From the NCBI RefSeq assembly GCF_004362865.1, contig NZ_SNYI01000002.1, positions 186,001 through 250,000 of the forward strand: a stretch of 64,000 bases of DNA. Reading direction: 5' to 3'. Below, piece by piece: positions 17,767 through 26,037 of the stretch. The position numbers and the translations under genes were made by a program. The notes below the pieces were generated by a model. The model was given only the letters and a program-made list of their open reading frames with translations. It ran no database searches and was not told the DNA's origin. Positions within the stretch are counted from its first letter, which is position 1; each line of letters starts with the position of its first letter. Source of the stretch: Zeaxanthinibacter enoshimensis (GTDB lineage Bacteria > Bacteroidota > Bacteroidia > Flavobacteriales > Flavobacteriaceae).

Positions 17767-18777
17767 TCAAATGTAATTTTTCTGCATCAAATATTTGATG
17801 ACATCTACCAGGCGGCTGCTGTAGCCGGTCTCGTTATCGTACCAACCGATAATTTTGACCATTTTGCCAATTACGGATGTCATCTGAGAATCAAACGTAC
17901 AAGAGTGATAACTATTGTTTATATCGATAGAAACTATCGGATCTTCAGTGTAAAATAAGATATTTTTCAGAGATTTTTCTGACGCATCTTTAAAAGCATG
18001 GTTTACCTCCGATATACTGGTCGATTTTTTAACATTCAGGGTTATGTCTGTCAAGGACCCATTGGGTACCGGTACACGGATACCGCAGCCCCCGATCACC
18101 GGTGCAAGATGGGGAAATACACGGGTTAGCGCTTTGGCGGCGCCGGTAGTGGTGGGGACGATCGACTGCCCTGCTGCCCTGGCCCTTCGCAGATCGCGGT
18201 GGGGCTGGTCATGAAGGCTCTGATCAGATGTGTAGGAATGTATGGTGGTAATATATGCCTGCTCTATCCCGCAAAGTTCATCCATCACCTTAAGCATGGG
18301 CGCGGCATTATTGGTGGTACAGGAGGCGGCGGAAATGATACTGTCTTCAGCGGTAAGCTCCGTTTCATTTACCCCAAAAACGGTCATCGGGATTTCGTCA
18401 TCGGCCGGGGGAGCGGACAGGATCACCTTTTTGGCCCCGTTTTCCAGGTGTGCTTTTAATTCCCCGGTTGTTTTAAATTTCCCGCTGCATTCAACCACCA
18501 GTTTTACGCCATGGGATGCCCAGTCTATAGTCTCAGGACCAGGTTCATGCAGTACCGCGAATTGGTGTTCCCCGGTTGAGATGCTGTCTCCTTCGTGGGA
18601 AACGGTGCCGTGGAAGGGACCGTGTATACTGTCGTATTTAAGCAGGTGGGCCAGGGTAGCCGTATCCGCGGGATCGTTGACAGCGACTACCTGTATGCCG
18701 GGTTCCTTTTCGAGTAAACGGAAGAAGGTACGGCCGATCCGCCCAAACCCGTTAATTCCTATTTTCAGTGGTTCCAT
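17767..18777 (-). CDS. gap: Glyceraldehyde-3-phosphate dehydrogenase
   Basis: The 336-residue enzyme has the NAD-binding start KIGINGFGRIGRTFFR, catalytic Cys153 in SAASCTTNNAAP and His180 in ITTIHSYTSDQ. Asp35 after the second strand (AVNDPADT) suggests NAD preference. It interconverts glyceraldehyde 3-phosphate and 1,3-bisphosphoglycerate. The gene starts just after the lipA terminator. The histidine kinase begins 23 nt downstream and may share its transcript. Bacteroidota often carry two gap genes, so this may be one of a pair. Confidence 0.96.
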   Translation of the reverse strand: MEPLKIGINGFGRIGRTFFRLLEKEPGIQVVAVNDPADTATLAHLLKYDSIHGPFHGTVSHEGDSISTGEHQFAVLHEPGPETIDWASHGVKLVVECSGKFKTTGELKAHLENGAKKVILSAPPADDEIPMTVFGVNETELTAEDSIISAASCTTNNAAPMLKVMDELCGIEQAYITTIHSYTSDQSLHDQPHRDLRRARAAGQSIVPTTTGAAKALTRVFPHLAPVIGGCGIRVPVPNGSLTDITLNVKKSTSISEVNHAFKDASEKSLKNILFYTEDPIVSIDINNSYHSCTFDSQMTSVIGKMVKIIGWYDNETGYSSRLVDVIKYLMQKNYI

Positions 18778-18781
18778 CTAT

Positions 18782-18803
18782 AAAAAAACCCGCCTAAGCG
18801 GGG
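18782..18803 (-). terminator. Terminator of lipA
   Basis: CCCGC and GCGGG form a stem around CTAA. On the minus strand it is followed by seven T residues, about 20 nt after the lipA stop and just before the gap start codon. Confidence 0.8.
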
Positions 18804-18824
18804 AATTAGACTGTTTTGATCGGA

Positions 18825-19706
18825 TTAATGGATATGTTTATGAGCCTTGTAAGACGAACGCACTAACGCACCGCTTTCTACATGCCTGAAGCCCATTTCA
18901 AGACCGAGGGTCTCGTATTTCTTGAATTGTTCCGGGGTGATGAATTCCTTGACCGGCAGATGTTTCTTAGAAGGTTGCAGGTACTGCCCGATGGTGATGA
19001 CATCTACCCCTGCATTCCGAAGATCCTGCATGGTCTCTATCACTTCCTCTTCCAGTTCGCCAAGCCCCAGCATAATGCCCGATTTTGTACGGTTTACCCC
19101 GTTTCTTTTAAGGTAGGCAAGAACTTCAAGGCTTCGGTCGTATTTGGCCTGGATACGTACTTCCCTGGTCAGGCGACGTACCGTTTCCATGTTATGAGAA
19201 ACCACTTCGGGTCCTACAGCAATGATCCTGTCCAAGTGAGCCTCTATTCCCTGGAAATCTGGTATTAGGGTTTCCATGGTAGTGTCCGGGTTCATCCTGC
19301 GGATCGCTTTTACTGTTTCTGCCCAGATAATAGATCCCATATCTTTAAGATCGTCCCGGTCTACAGAAGTTACTACGGCGTGTTTTATGCCCATGATCTT
19401 GATAGACCTGGCTACTTTCTCAGGTTCTGCCCAGTCTACCATCTGGGGCCGCCCTGTTTTTACCCCGCAGAATCCACAGGAACGGGTACACACGTTCCCG
19501 AGTATCATAAAGGTGGCGGTTCCTTCCCCCCAGCATTCACCCATATTAGGGCAACTACCCGAGGTACAGATGGTATGGAGGTCATATTTTTCAACCAGGC
19601 CACGGATCTGGGTGTATTTTTTCCCCGTCGGGAGCTTAACCCGTAACCATTTTGGTTTCTTCTTATGCGGTTCGGCAGTAGCCGGACTGGCAGTGACTGT
19701 ACTCAT
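18825..19706 (-). CDS. lipA: Lipoyl synthase
   Basis: This radical SAM enzyme inserts two sulfurs into protein-bound octanoyl groups to make lipoyl cofactors. Both iron-sulfur sites are visible: the N-terminal auxiliary-cluster cysteines 47, 52 and 58 ([12 protein letters not shown]) and the radical SAM CxxxCxxC cysteines 73, 77 and 80 (CTRSCGFC). The C-terminal RSSY serine that ligates the auxiliary cluster is present. I took ATG 19706 (293 aa); a TTG two codons upstream is also in frame. A TATATTTG -7-like box lies at 19722-19729. lipB is not next to it. Confidence 0.96.
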   Translation of the reverse strand: MSTVTASPATAEPHKKKPKWLRVKLPTGKKYTQIRGLVEKYDLHTICTSGSCPNMGECWGEGTATFMILGNVCTRSCGFCGVKTGRPQMVDWAEPEKVARSIKIMGIKHAVVTSVDRDDLKDMGSIIWAETVKAIRRMNPDTTMETLIPDFQGIEAHLDRIIAVGPEVVSHNMETVRRLTREVRIQAKYDRSLEVLAYLKRNGVNRTKSGIMLGLGELEEEVIETMQDLRNAGVDVITIGQYLQPSKKHLPVKEFITPEQFKKYETLGLEMGFRHVESGALVRSSYKAHKHIH

Positions 19707-19817
19707 AAGCAAAATTTAGAGCAAATATACGAACAAATACTGGGGATAAATAACAAGTAAATAGATGGGATTTCCAGATGGGAGAAGCGGGTTGAGGGGA
19801 CTACCGGGGCAGTTGGT

Positions 19818-20384
19818 CTATGACTGGTTCTTAATACTCTCGGCAAGCAGTTTCTTGGCCCGGAGTAATTTTACCTTGACATTATTCATAGGTTCCCCAA
19901 GTTTTTCAGCGATCTCTGCATAGGGAAGTTCATGAAAATACCGCAGGTTGATGACTTCCTGGTAATGCGGTTTCAGGGATTTGATATGGTGTAAAAGGTT
20001 TGCCAGCTGTTGTTCGGAGATCAGCCGGTCTTCTGCACTCGGGGCATCGTCCAGCACACTTTTTACCGCGTCATGGTTGGCATAACTGGAATTTTCAAAG
20101 ATGTTCCGTTTTTGCTTTCTCAGCAGGTCTACATGCAGGTTTTTAGAAATTGTAAAGAGCCAGGTCTTGAATCCATATTCCTCCTTGTAAGTCTCAATTT
20201 TATCGAATGCCCTGGAAAAGGTCTGGATCGTGATGTCCTCGGCATCGTTCTCGTTCTTCGTTCTTTGCAGCTGGAAACCGTATACCTCGTTCCAGAAATT
20301 GTCCAATAGCTGGCTGAAGGCCTTTTGGTTGCCCGATTTGGCCTCTTGGATTATAAGCTGTAATGAATTCTCTGTATACTGCAA
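19818..20384 (-). CDS. ECF-type RNA polymerase sigma factor
   Basis: The 188-residue protein shows sigma region 2 (NDAEDITIQTFSRAFDKI, TWLFTISKNLHVDLLRK) and region 4 (HYQEVINLRYFHELPYAEIAEKLG, NNVKVKLLRAKKLL). The only start fitting the homologous N-terminus is a TTG at 20384, giving LQYTENSLQLIIQEA. No anti-sigma gene is adjacent. A small membrane protein gene lies 36 nt upstream on the same strand and may be its partner or merely co-transcribed. The regulon cannot be read from the sequence. Confidence 0.9.
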   Translation of the reverse strand: MQYTENSLQLIIQEAKSGNQKAFSQLLDNFWNEVYGFQLQRTKNENDAEDITIQTFSRAFDKIETYKEEYGFKTWLFTISKNLHVDLLRKQKRNIFENSSYANHDAVKSVLDDAPSAEDRLISEQQLANLLHHIKSLKPHYQEVINLRYFHELPYAEIAEKLGEPMNNVKVKLLRAKKLLAESIKNQS

Positions 20385-20420
20385 ATTATTGTTTTCGAAG
20401 CTGGGAACAGGGTACGTCCT

Positions 20421-20624
20421 CTATTCCATCACGGTATCCTTCTTGCACTCCTGCTCCTCAGGGAGCTTTCCGCAGAATCCACAGGCTTCACCATCCTTAT
20501 TCAGGAAAGGGCTCTGGCTGGCACAGGTTCCTGCGAACTTGCCGTCTTTTTTTGACCAGATCTTAATGGCAATACCTGCAAATGCTAAACCTAACAGGGC
20601 TATGGTAAGAAATATCAATTCCAT
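20421..20624 (-). CDS. Small single-pass membrane protein with CxxC
   Basis: The 67-residue protein has one N-terminal membrane segment (LIFLTIALLGLAFAGIAI) and a short soluble tail with five cysteines, including GFCGK and CKK. Similar short proteins annotated as 'membrane or secreted protein' occur widely in Flavobacteriaceae; no function is known to me. It lies just upstream of an ECF sigma gene on the same strand. A metal- or redox-responsive role is only a guess from the cysteines. Confidence 0.7.
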   Translation of the reverse strand: MELIFLTIALLGLAFAGIAIKIWSKKDGKFAGTCASQSPFLNKDGEACGFCGKLPEEQECKKDTVME

Positions 20625-20651
20625 AATCAGACTTTGTGCAAAGATATAAAA

Positions 20652-20674
20652 TAAAAGGCCCCTGGAGGGGCCTG
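20652..20674 (-). terminator. Terminator of sigma/anti-sigma operon
   Basis: AGGCCCC and GGGGCCT form a 7-bp stem with a TGGA loop. On the minus strand TTTTATTTTAT follows. It lies about 20 nt after the anti-sigma stop. Confidence 0.8.
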
Positions 20675-20693
20675 TAAATTCATTAAAGTTGTC

Positions 20694-21452
20694 TTAATAA
20701 CTGATATTGGCAACAATATTTTGTACGGTTGGAGTAAGATTTCCGCCCTGTGGTTCTATGGTGATATAACTCACCGCATCCTCGGCATAGGGAAGAGCTC
20801 TCAGTTTCTCCTTGTCATCAGCGCTTTCTATCACTCCCAGGTTCAGCATTTCTCCGTTCACCTCTGCCCACATCTGGTAACACTGGTTCTCAGGTAGCTG
20901 TGGCAGGTTCTGTACATTAATATACGATAGTTTCTTCACCGGGTTGATATAGGCCAAAGCCTTCAGGTCTTTCGCCTTTTTATTACCCTTGATAGAAACT
21001 TTACGGGTTTGAGGGTTGTTCAGTACGATAAACTGGTTACGCACATCCTCGAGCTGCTGCTTCATATCAGCTTCCAGGTTCTGGATCTTGGTGTTAACGA
21101 TCGCATTCTCCTGGTGTAAGTTCAGGTTCTGGTTGTAGAAGAAATAAGCAGAAGCTGCGAACATCACTGCAGATATACTTGCGGCGATCGCGAACCTCCT
21201 GAATTTTCTCCTGCCGGCGTCCTGGGCCTTGATCTTTTGTAAAATACGTGCCTTTAAGCCTTCAGGGGCTTTTATGGCATGCATTTTGGCATATGCCTCT
21301 AAATTGCTCTGCAATTCATTGTAGGTTTCCCGTACTTCAGGGTACATGGCAATGTACCTTTCTACCTGCAGGGTTTCCTCGGTCGTGGTATTGCCGAGGA
21401 GATAACTCTCCAGTAGATCAGTTTCCAGGAAAAGGCGAATCTTCTCTTTCAT
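20694..21452 (-). CDS. Anti-sigma factor (RskA-like)
   Basis: The product has a cytoplasmic N-terminal anti-sigma domain (DLLESYLLGNTTTEETLQVERYI), a single membrane segment (FAIAASISAVMFAASAYFF, about residues 86-105), a short coiled-coil linker and an extracytoplasmic anti-sigma-K-like domain (NLPQLPENQCYQMWAEVNGEMLNLGVI, ISYITIEPQGG-like end). Such proteins hold an ECF sigma factor at the membrane until an envelope signal triggers release or proteolysis. The sigma gene is 11 nt upstream. I took ATG 21452; a TTG one codon earlier is also in frame. Confidence 0.92.
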   Translation of the reverse strand: MKEKIRLFLETDLLESYLLGNTTTEETLQVERYIAMYPEVRETYNELQSNLEAYAKMHAIKAPEGLKARILQKIKAQDAGRRKFRRFAIAASISAVMFAASAYFFYNQNLNLHQENAIVNTKIQNLEADMKQQLEDVRNQFIVLNNPQTRKVSIKGNKKAKDLKALAYINPVKKLSYINVQNLPQLPENQCYQMWAEVNGEMLNLGVIESADDKEKLRALPYAEDAVSYITIEPQGGNLTPTVQNIVANISY

Positions 21453-21463
21453 CAAATTGGTTT

Positions 21464-22030
21464 TTAAAACGTACTAAATACAACTATGATCAGTGCCAAG
21501 CTTGTGCCATACAACTTCTTAAGTTCTCTTAAGCCGATCTTGAGCCTTGACTTGATCGTACCCAGGGGAATATCCAGTTCATCACTGGCTTCCTGTTGGG
21601 TCATGCCTTGAAAAAACAATGCATCCAGTACGATCTGGTATTTGCTTTCGATTTTGTCAAGATTCTCACGGACATCCATGAGATCGGGCCGTATACTGTG
21701 GACACCTAAGTTATATACGTCAGAAACATCCATTTGGATCTCCTTATCGTTTTTTGTGTTGACGCTCCTGAGTTTGTCGATCGCCGTGTTCCGGGTGATC
21801 CTGAAAAGCCAGGTGAACAATTTGGCTTTTGAGGCATCATAGGAATCTGCTTTTTTCCAGATTTTCACAAAACTTTCCTGTACCACATCCTGGGCCATTT
21901 CTTCATCCCGGACTACTTTATGAGCTACCCCGTAAAGGGTATCTCCATAATGCTCATACAGCAGGGAGATCGCCTTGTCATTGCGCTCCTGCAGTAGTTC
22001 TACAATATGTTTTTCCAGTAGTGTGCTCAT
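21464..22030 (-). CDS. ECF sigma factor partnered with RskA-like anti-sigma
   Basis: The 188-residue protein carries sigma region 2 (EEMAQDVVQESFVKIWKKADSYD, LFTWLFRITRNTAIDKLRS) and region 4 (ALFFQGMTQQEASDELDIPLGTIKSRL). It resembles the SigK group that is paired with RskA-type anti-sigma factors, which fits the gene directly downstream. The last 14 residues (GTSLALIIVVFSTF) are unusually hydrophobic for a sigma factor. A terminator-like hairpin and an 8-bp dyad lie upstream and may regulate the operon. Confidence 0.93.
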   Translation of the reverse strand: MSTLLEKHIVELLQERNDKAISLLYEHYGDTLYGVAHKVVRDEEMAQDVVQESFVKIWKKADSYDASKAKLFTWLFRITRNTAIDKLRSVNTKNDKEIQMDVSDVYNLGVHSIRPDLMDVRENLDKIESKYQIVLDALFFQGMTQQEASDELDIPLGTIKSRLKIGLRELKKLYGTSLALIIVVFSTF

Positions 22031-22047
22031 TCCTCGGTACGGTCTGT

Positions 22048-22070
22048 AAAAAAAATGCCAGAGATGGCAT
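22048..22070 (-). promoter_or_regulatory. Terminator-like hairpin ahead of sigma operon
   Basis: On the minus strand ATGCCA-TCTC-TGGCAT is followed by eight T, ending 17 nt before the sigma start codon. It could terminate transcripts arriving from murB, or act as an attenuator in the sigma operon leader. Confidence 0.5.
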
Positions 22071-22160
22071 CCAATATCATCTTTGGCGTCGTATATAGGG
22101 TAACGCTAATTTATAAAATTGATTGTTATTAATCTGATATCTCAATTTTTAATTAGAAGA

Positions 22161-22183
22161 ATGTACAACTGGTAATTGTACAT
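22161..22183. promoter_or_regulatory. Perfect 8-bp inverted repeat, possible operator
   Basis: ATGTACAA (22161-22168) and TTGTACAT (22176-22183) are exact inverted copies separated by 7 nt. The dyad lies 130-150 bp upstream of the sigma operon, in DNA that is otherwise AT-rich and non-coding. The binding protein is unknown. Confidence 0.4.
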
Positions 22184-22210
22184 TTAGTTTTTGGTTAGTT
22201 TGGTTTGGTA

Positions 22211-22238
22211 TAACCCCCGGGAATTTTTCCGGGGGTTA
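22211..22238. terminator. GC-rich stem-loop between murB and sigma operon
   Basis: TAACCCCCGG and CCGGGGGTTA form a 10-bp stem with an 8-nt loop, about 50 nt after the murB stop. The T-rich side lies on the plus strand, so as a murB terminator it is imperfect. It may work in both directions. Confidence 0.5.
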
Positions 22239-22289
22239 TTTCTTTTAACCCCGGGAGGAAAGTGGCAGGATAAATGCAGCCCGGCCGGA

Positions 22290-23309
22290 TCAGTTCCCGA
22301 TGATATTGACCTCGGGTTGTATCGTGATCCCGAATCGCTCACTAACAGCTTCCTGTATCCTGTGGGCCAGCCCAAGGATCTCCTTCCCCGTAGCATTACC
22401 ATGGTTGACCAGTACCAGTGCCTGGTGCTTGTGTACCCCCGCATCCCCAAATCGCTTGCCTTTAAATCCGCACTGTTCGATCATCCATCCTGCAGGAATC
22501 TTATAGGCCGTTTCAGATACTTTATAAAAGGGCGCCTCCGGGTTTTTTTGCTGGAATACCCTGAAAGCATCCCCATCGATCACCGGGTTTTTAAAGAAGC
22601 TTCCACTGTTACCTAATTCTGCAGGGTCGGGTAATTTCTTACGCCTGATGGCAATTACTGCCCTGGATACATCCTGAATACCAGGATCACTTATGCCCAT
22701 GGCTTCGAGTTCTGCTTCGATTGCACCGTAAGAGGTGTTCAGGTGATGATCTTGCAGGCTCAACCGGAAGGTAACCGCGGTAATTACGAATTTCCCCCTG
22801 GCTTTGTTCTTAAATATAGATTCCCGGTAGCCGAACTCGCACTCTTCTTTCGTGAAGGAATGAAGTTTCCCGGTGGCTACTTCTACGGCCTCACAGCTAT
22901 GGAAGACATCTTTGAGCTCTACGCCATAAGCACCGATATTCTGAATGGGGGCTGTGCCGGTATTCCCGGGGATCAGGGAAAGGTTCTCCAACCCACCCAG
23001 ATCCTGCTGCATTGTCCAGAGGACTAACTGGTGCCAGTTTTCACCGGCCATTACCTTTAATAGCAGATGGTCACCCTCGCGCTCCACCTCGGAAATACCC
23101 TTCAGGTTAACATGCACTACAAGGGCTTCGATATCCGATACCAGCAGCATATTGCTACCGCCCCCGAGAATAAATTTTTCCGGGTATTCTTCCAGGGCCA
23201 GGGCCTGCTGTAATTCCTGGACCGTATTGACCGATATAAAATGCCTTGCCCTGGCATCTATCCCGAATGTATTGTACGGTCTGAGGGATATGTTTTCTTG
23301 TATCTTCAA
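22290..23309 (-). CDS. murB: UDP-N-acetylmuramate dehydrogenase
   Basis: The 339-residue flavoprotein reduces UDP-GlcNAc-enolpyruvate to UDP-MurNAc in peptidoglycan synthesis. The FAD-binding signature (KFILGGGSNMLLV), GNTGTAPIQNIGAYG, FGYRESIFK and GSFFKNPV mark a type I MurB. No ATG fits the N-terminus. The start is a TTG at 23309 giving LKIQENISLRPYNTFGID, and its TTG overlaps the TGA stop of the upstream aminotransferase as TTGA. This indicates translational coupling of the two genes. Confidence 0.95.
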   Translation of the reverse strand: MKIQENISLRPYNTFGIDARARHFISVNTVQELQQALALEEYPEKFILGGGSNMLLVSDIEALVVHVNLKGISEVEREGDHLLLKVMAGENWHQLVLWTMQQDLGGLENLSLIPGNTGTAPIQNIGAYGVELKDVFHSCEAVEVATGKLHSFTKEECEFGYRESIFKNKARGKFVITAVTFRLSLQDHHLNTSYGAIEAELEAMGISDPGIQDVSRAVIAIRRKKLPDPAELGNSGSFFKNPVIDGDAFRVFQQKNPEAPFYKVSETAYKIPAGWMIEQCGFKGKRFGDAGVHKHQALVLVNHGNATGKEILGLAHRIQEAVSERFGITIQPEVNIIGN

Positions 23310-24499
23310 GATTTCTTGTAGACTTTCAGAGCTTCTTTAAGGATGGTCACGGCTTTAACCAGCTGTTCTTTTTCCAGGACATATGCGATCCTGATCTGGT
23401 TCTTGCCGAGACCCGGGGTGGCGTAAAATCCTGCTGCAGGGGCTACCATAACGGTTTCCCCATCCAGCTGGAAGGATTCCAGCAACCACTGTGCAAAATC
23501 ATCGGCATCAGCTATCGGCAGTTCCGCAATACAGTAGAATGCTCCCTGCGGTTTCGCAACCTTGATGCCTTCTATCTCCTTGAGGGCATCCAGTAAGAGA
23601 TCACGGCGTTCTACGTATTCCTCGATCACGTCATCAAAGTAGCTTTGTGGTGTGTCCAGGGCAGCCTCACTGGCTATCAGTGCGAAGGTGGGGGGAGATA
23701 ACCTGGCCTGTGCAAACTTCATTGCGGTTTTGATCACCATCTTATTCTGCGAGATAAGACATCCTATCCTCGCACCACACATACTGTACCGTTTAGAGAC
23801 CGAATCGACCACTATGGCATGCTGCTCCAGTCCCTTCTCCTGTAGGATAGAATGGTGTTTTTTACCTTCATAGGTGAATTCCCGGTAAACCTCGTCCGCT
23901 ATAAGGTAGAGGTCGTGTTTTTTGACCAGGGCGGCCAATTGCTCAATTTCTTCCTTGCTGTACAGGTAGCCCGTAGGATTCCCCGGGTTGCAGATCAGGA
24001 TAGCTTTGGTCTTTGGGCCTATCGCTTTCTCAAATGCTTCGATAGGAGGTAAGGCGAAATTTGTTTCGATCCCGGATACTACCGGGACTACTTTGACCCC
24101 GTTCGCGGTGGCAAAACCGTTGTAATTGGCATAAAAAGGCTCCGGGATAATGATCTCGTCCCCCATGTCGGTCACGGTTCCCAGGGCAAAGGCAAGTGCT
24201 TCTGAACCACCGGTGGTCACAATGATCTCGGAAGCATTGATATGTACCCCCTGCTTCTCGTAATACCCGGCCAGTTTTTCACGGTAGGTGTCAGAACCTT
24301 CCGTGCGGCTGTATTCCAGTACCTCGAGGGTGTTGTTCTTTACCGCATCCAGCGCAACTTTGGGCGTCTTTATATCGGGCTGGCCGATATTCAGGTGTAT
24401 GACCTTGACCCCTTTCTTCTTAGCATTTTCAGCAAATGGGACCAGTTTACGTATAGGGGATTCCGGCATGGACTGCCCTTTCCTTGAGATGGATGGCAT
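23306..24499 (-). CDS. Class I/II PLP-dependent aminotransferase
   Basis: The protein has the fold type I aminotransferase blocks NIGQPDIKTP, TTGGSEALAFALG, CNPGNPTGYLYS, DEVYREFTYEG and the PLP lysine motif DSVSKRYSMCGARIG. It probably transfers an amino group between an amino acid and 2-oxoglutarate; aspartate/aromatic types are closest, but the substrate cannot be read. I chose ATG 24499 (397 aa), which starts MPSISRKGQSMPESPIRKL as in homologues. An ATG 33 nt upstream adds an atypical stretch. It is coupled to murB by a TTGA overlap. Confidence 0.9.
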   Translation of the reverse strand: MPSISRKGQSMPESPIRKLVPFAENAKKKGVKVIHLNIGQPDIKTPKVALDAVKNNTLEVLEYSRTEGSDTYREKLAGYYEKQGVHINASEIIVTTGGSEALAFALGTVTDMGDEIIIPEPFYANYNGFATANGVKVVPVVSGIETNFALPPIEAFEKAIGPKTKAILICNPGNPTGYLYSKEEIEQLAALVKKHDLYLIADEVYREFTYEGKKHHSILQEKGLEQHAIVVDSVSKRYSMCGARIGCLISQNKMVIKTAMKFAQARLSPPTFALIASEAALDTPQSYFDDVIEEYVERRDLLLDALKEIEGIKVAKPQGAFYCIAELPIADADDFAQWLLESFQLDGETVMVAPAAGFYATPGLGKNQIRIAYVLEKEQLVKAVTILKEALKVYKKS

Positions 24500-24651
24500 A
24501 GGTATAAATTTTAGGCAAAAATGAGAAATCATTATATACTGGGCAACTGTACCTCTTAATTATTTGACCTTTCATCGGGAATGTTAAATGTCTACCCAGG
24601 GTACGCTAAAATTGCGTATATTTAAGAAGTAACGCCCTAATAATTAAACAA

Positions 24652-25989
24652 TTGCGTTCTTCCCTCATATATGGTCTGCTCTTCGCAATCTTGTCCCCGA
24701 TATTCACTTTCGGACAGGTTTTCTCTTTACCCGAGGGTGACCGCTCACTGAAGGTCAAATTTGAACTTATCAATAACCTTATCGTACTGCCCATCGAGGT
24801 GAATGGCACCCCTCTGTCCTTTATCCTGGATACCGGGGTTAATAAGCCGATCATCTTCAGCCTGACCGACCAGGATTCCGTTTCTCTTAATAACGTACGA
24901 GCCATAACCATCAGGGGACTGGGTGAAGGAGAGGCTATAGAAGCATTAAGTTCGGTAGGAAACGAATTCCGTATCCGGGAAGACATGGTAAACCCTAATC
25001 AACAGGTCTACGTGGTCCTGGATCGGGATCTTAATTTTTCCACCACCCTGGGGGTAAATGTTCACGGGATTATAGGGTATGATCTGTTCCGGGATTTTGT
25101 CGTGGAGATCAATTACTCGGCACAACATATTAAATTCCATGATCCCAGGTATTACCAGCAAAAGAAATCCAAAAAATGTGAGACGCTACCCCTCACCATT
25201 ATTGATAATAAGGCATACCTGGATGGTGCAGTAGTCCTTGCTAACGACAAGGAAGTACCTGTCAACCTGCTTGTCGATACGGGCAGTAGTGATGCGGTCT
25301 GGTTATTCCAGGATATTGAGAAAGGCCTGGGGGTACCCGACTCTCACTACGACGATTTTCTCGGGAAAGGACTAAATGGGGACATTTTTGGCAAAAGAAC
25401 CAAGGTAGAGAAGGTTCGGATAGGAAATTTTGTGCTGGAAGATGCCAAGGCAGCGTTCCCGGAAATGAATTCTTTCTCTTTGATCAAAAATTTGGGGAAC
25501 AGGAACGGCAGCCTTGGAGGAGAAATTCTCAGGCGCTTTAACGTAGTGTTTAATTATCATGCCGGGCAAGTAACCCTGAAAAAGAATAACCTGTTCAGGG
25601 AGCCATTCCGGTATAACCTGAGCGGGATAGAAGTACAGCATAACGGCATGAGGTACGTCGCAGAAAGCCTGGCAGATGCCAGTGGTGTAGCTTACCAGGA
25701 AGATGATTCCTTTGGTAATGTACAGCTGTTGCTGGAAAACAGGACCCGGCTGTCCCTGGTCCCTGAAATTATTGTGTCAACAATCCGCGCCGGTAGTCCT
25801 GCAGCAGAAGCAGGATTGCAGGAAGGAGATGTGATCCTCGCTGTCAACGGTAAGCCTGTGCACCGGTATAAGATACAGGAGGTGATCCAGATGCTGAACG
25901 AAAGAGAAGGGAAACAGGTGCGGGTACTGATCGAGCGATATAATAAGGACCTGTTATTCTCCTTTGTCTTGAAAAAACTATTCGAATAA
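24652..25989 (+). CDS. Two-lobed retropepsin-like aspartic protease with PDZ domain
   Basis: The 445-residue protein begins at a TTG (no ATG is available) with a signal peptide ending near TFGQ. It carries two aspartic protease-type domains with active-site motifs Asp60-Thr-Gly (FILDTGVNKP) and Asp209-Thr-Gly (LVDTGSSDAVW), then a PDZ domain at about residues 365-440 (AGSPAAEAGLQEGDVILAVNG). Two DTG lobes in one chain could form a complete pepsin-like active site, whereas most bacterial members have one lobe and dimerise. It is likely periplasmic or exported. The gene is monocistronic and ends at a bidirectional terminator. Its substrate is unknown. Confidence 0.88.
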   Translation: MRSSLIYGLLFAILSPIFTFGQVFSLPEGDRSLKVKFELINNLIVLPIEVNGTPLSFILDTGVNKPIIFSLTDQDSVSLNNVRAITIRGLGEGEAIEALSSVGNEFRIREDMVNPNQQVYVVLDRDLNFSTTLGVNVHGIIGYDLFRDFVVEINYSAQHIKFHDPRYYQQKKSKKCETLPLTIIDNKAYLDGAVVLANDKEVPVNLLVDTGSSDAVWLFQDIEKGLGVPDSHYDDFLGKGLNGDIFGKRTKVEKVRIGNFVLEDAKAAFPEMNSFSLIKNLGNRNGSLGGEILRRFNVVFNYHAGQVTLKKNNLFREPFRYNLSGIEVQHNGMRYVAESLADASGVAYQEDDSFGNVQLLLENRTRLSLVPEIIVSTIRAGSPAAEAGLQEGDVILAVNGKPVHRYKIQEVIQMLNEREGKQVRVLIERYNKDLLFSFVLKKLFE

Positions 25990-25991
25990 AA

Positions 25992-26016
25992 AAAACCGGC
26001 CTTTCGAGCCGGTTTT
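25992..26016. terminator. Bidirectional terminator
   Basis: AAAACCGGC and GCCGGTTTT pair around CTTTCGA, with A-rich and T-rich flanks. It lies between two convergent genes and can serve both the aspartic protease and the DUF1573 gene. Confidence 0.85.
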
Positions 26017-26037
26017 AATTTCTCTATATATGTGATA

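Noticed and set aside
17744-17770. TTG start of the hybrid histidine kinase overlapping gap
   Set aside because: ATG 17743 begins directly at a normal signal peptide; the TTG adds nine residues without support.
24606-24986. 126-codon minus-strand frame opposite the aspartic protease start
   Set aside because: It has no recognisable domain and is antisense to a gene with clear signal peptide and DTG motif.
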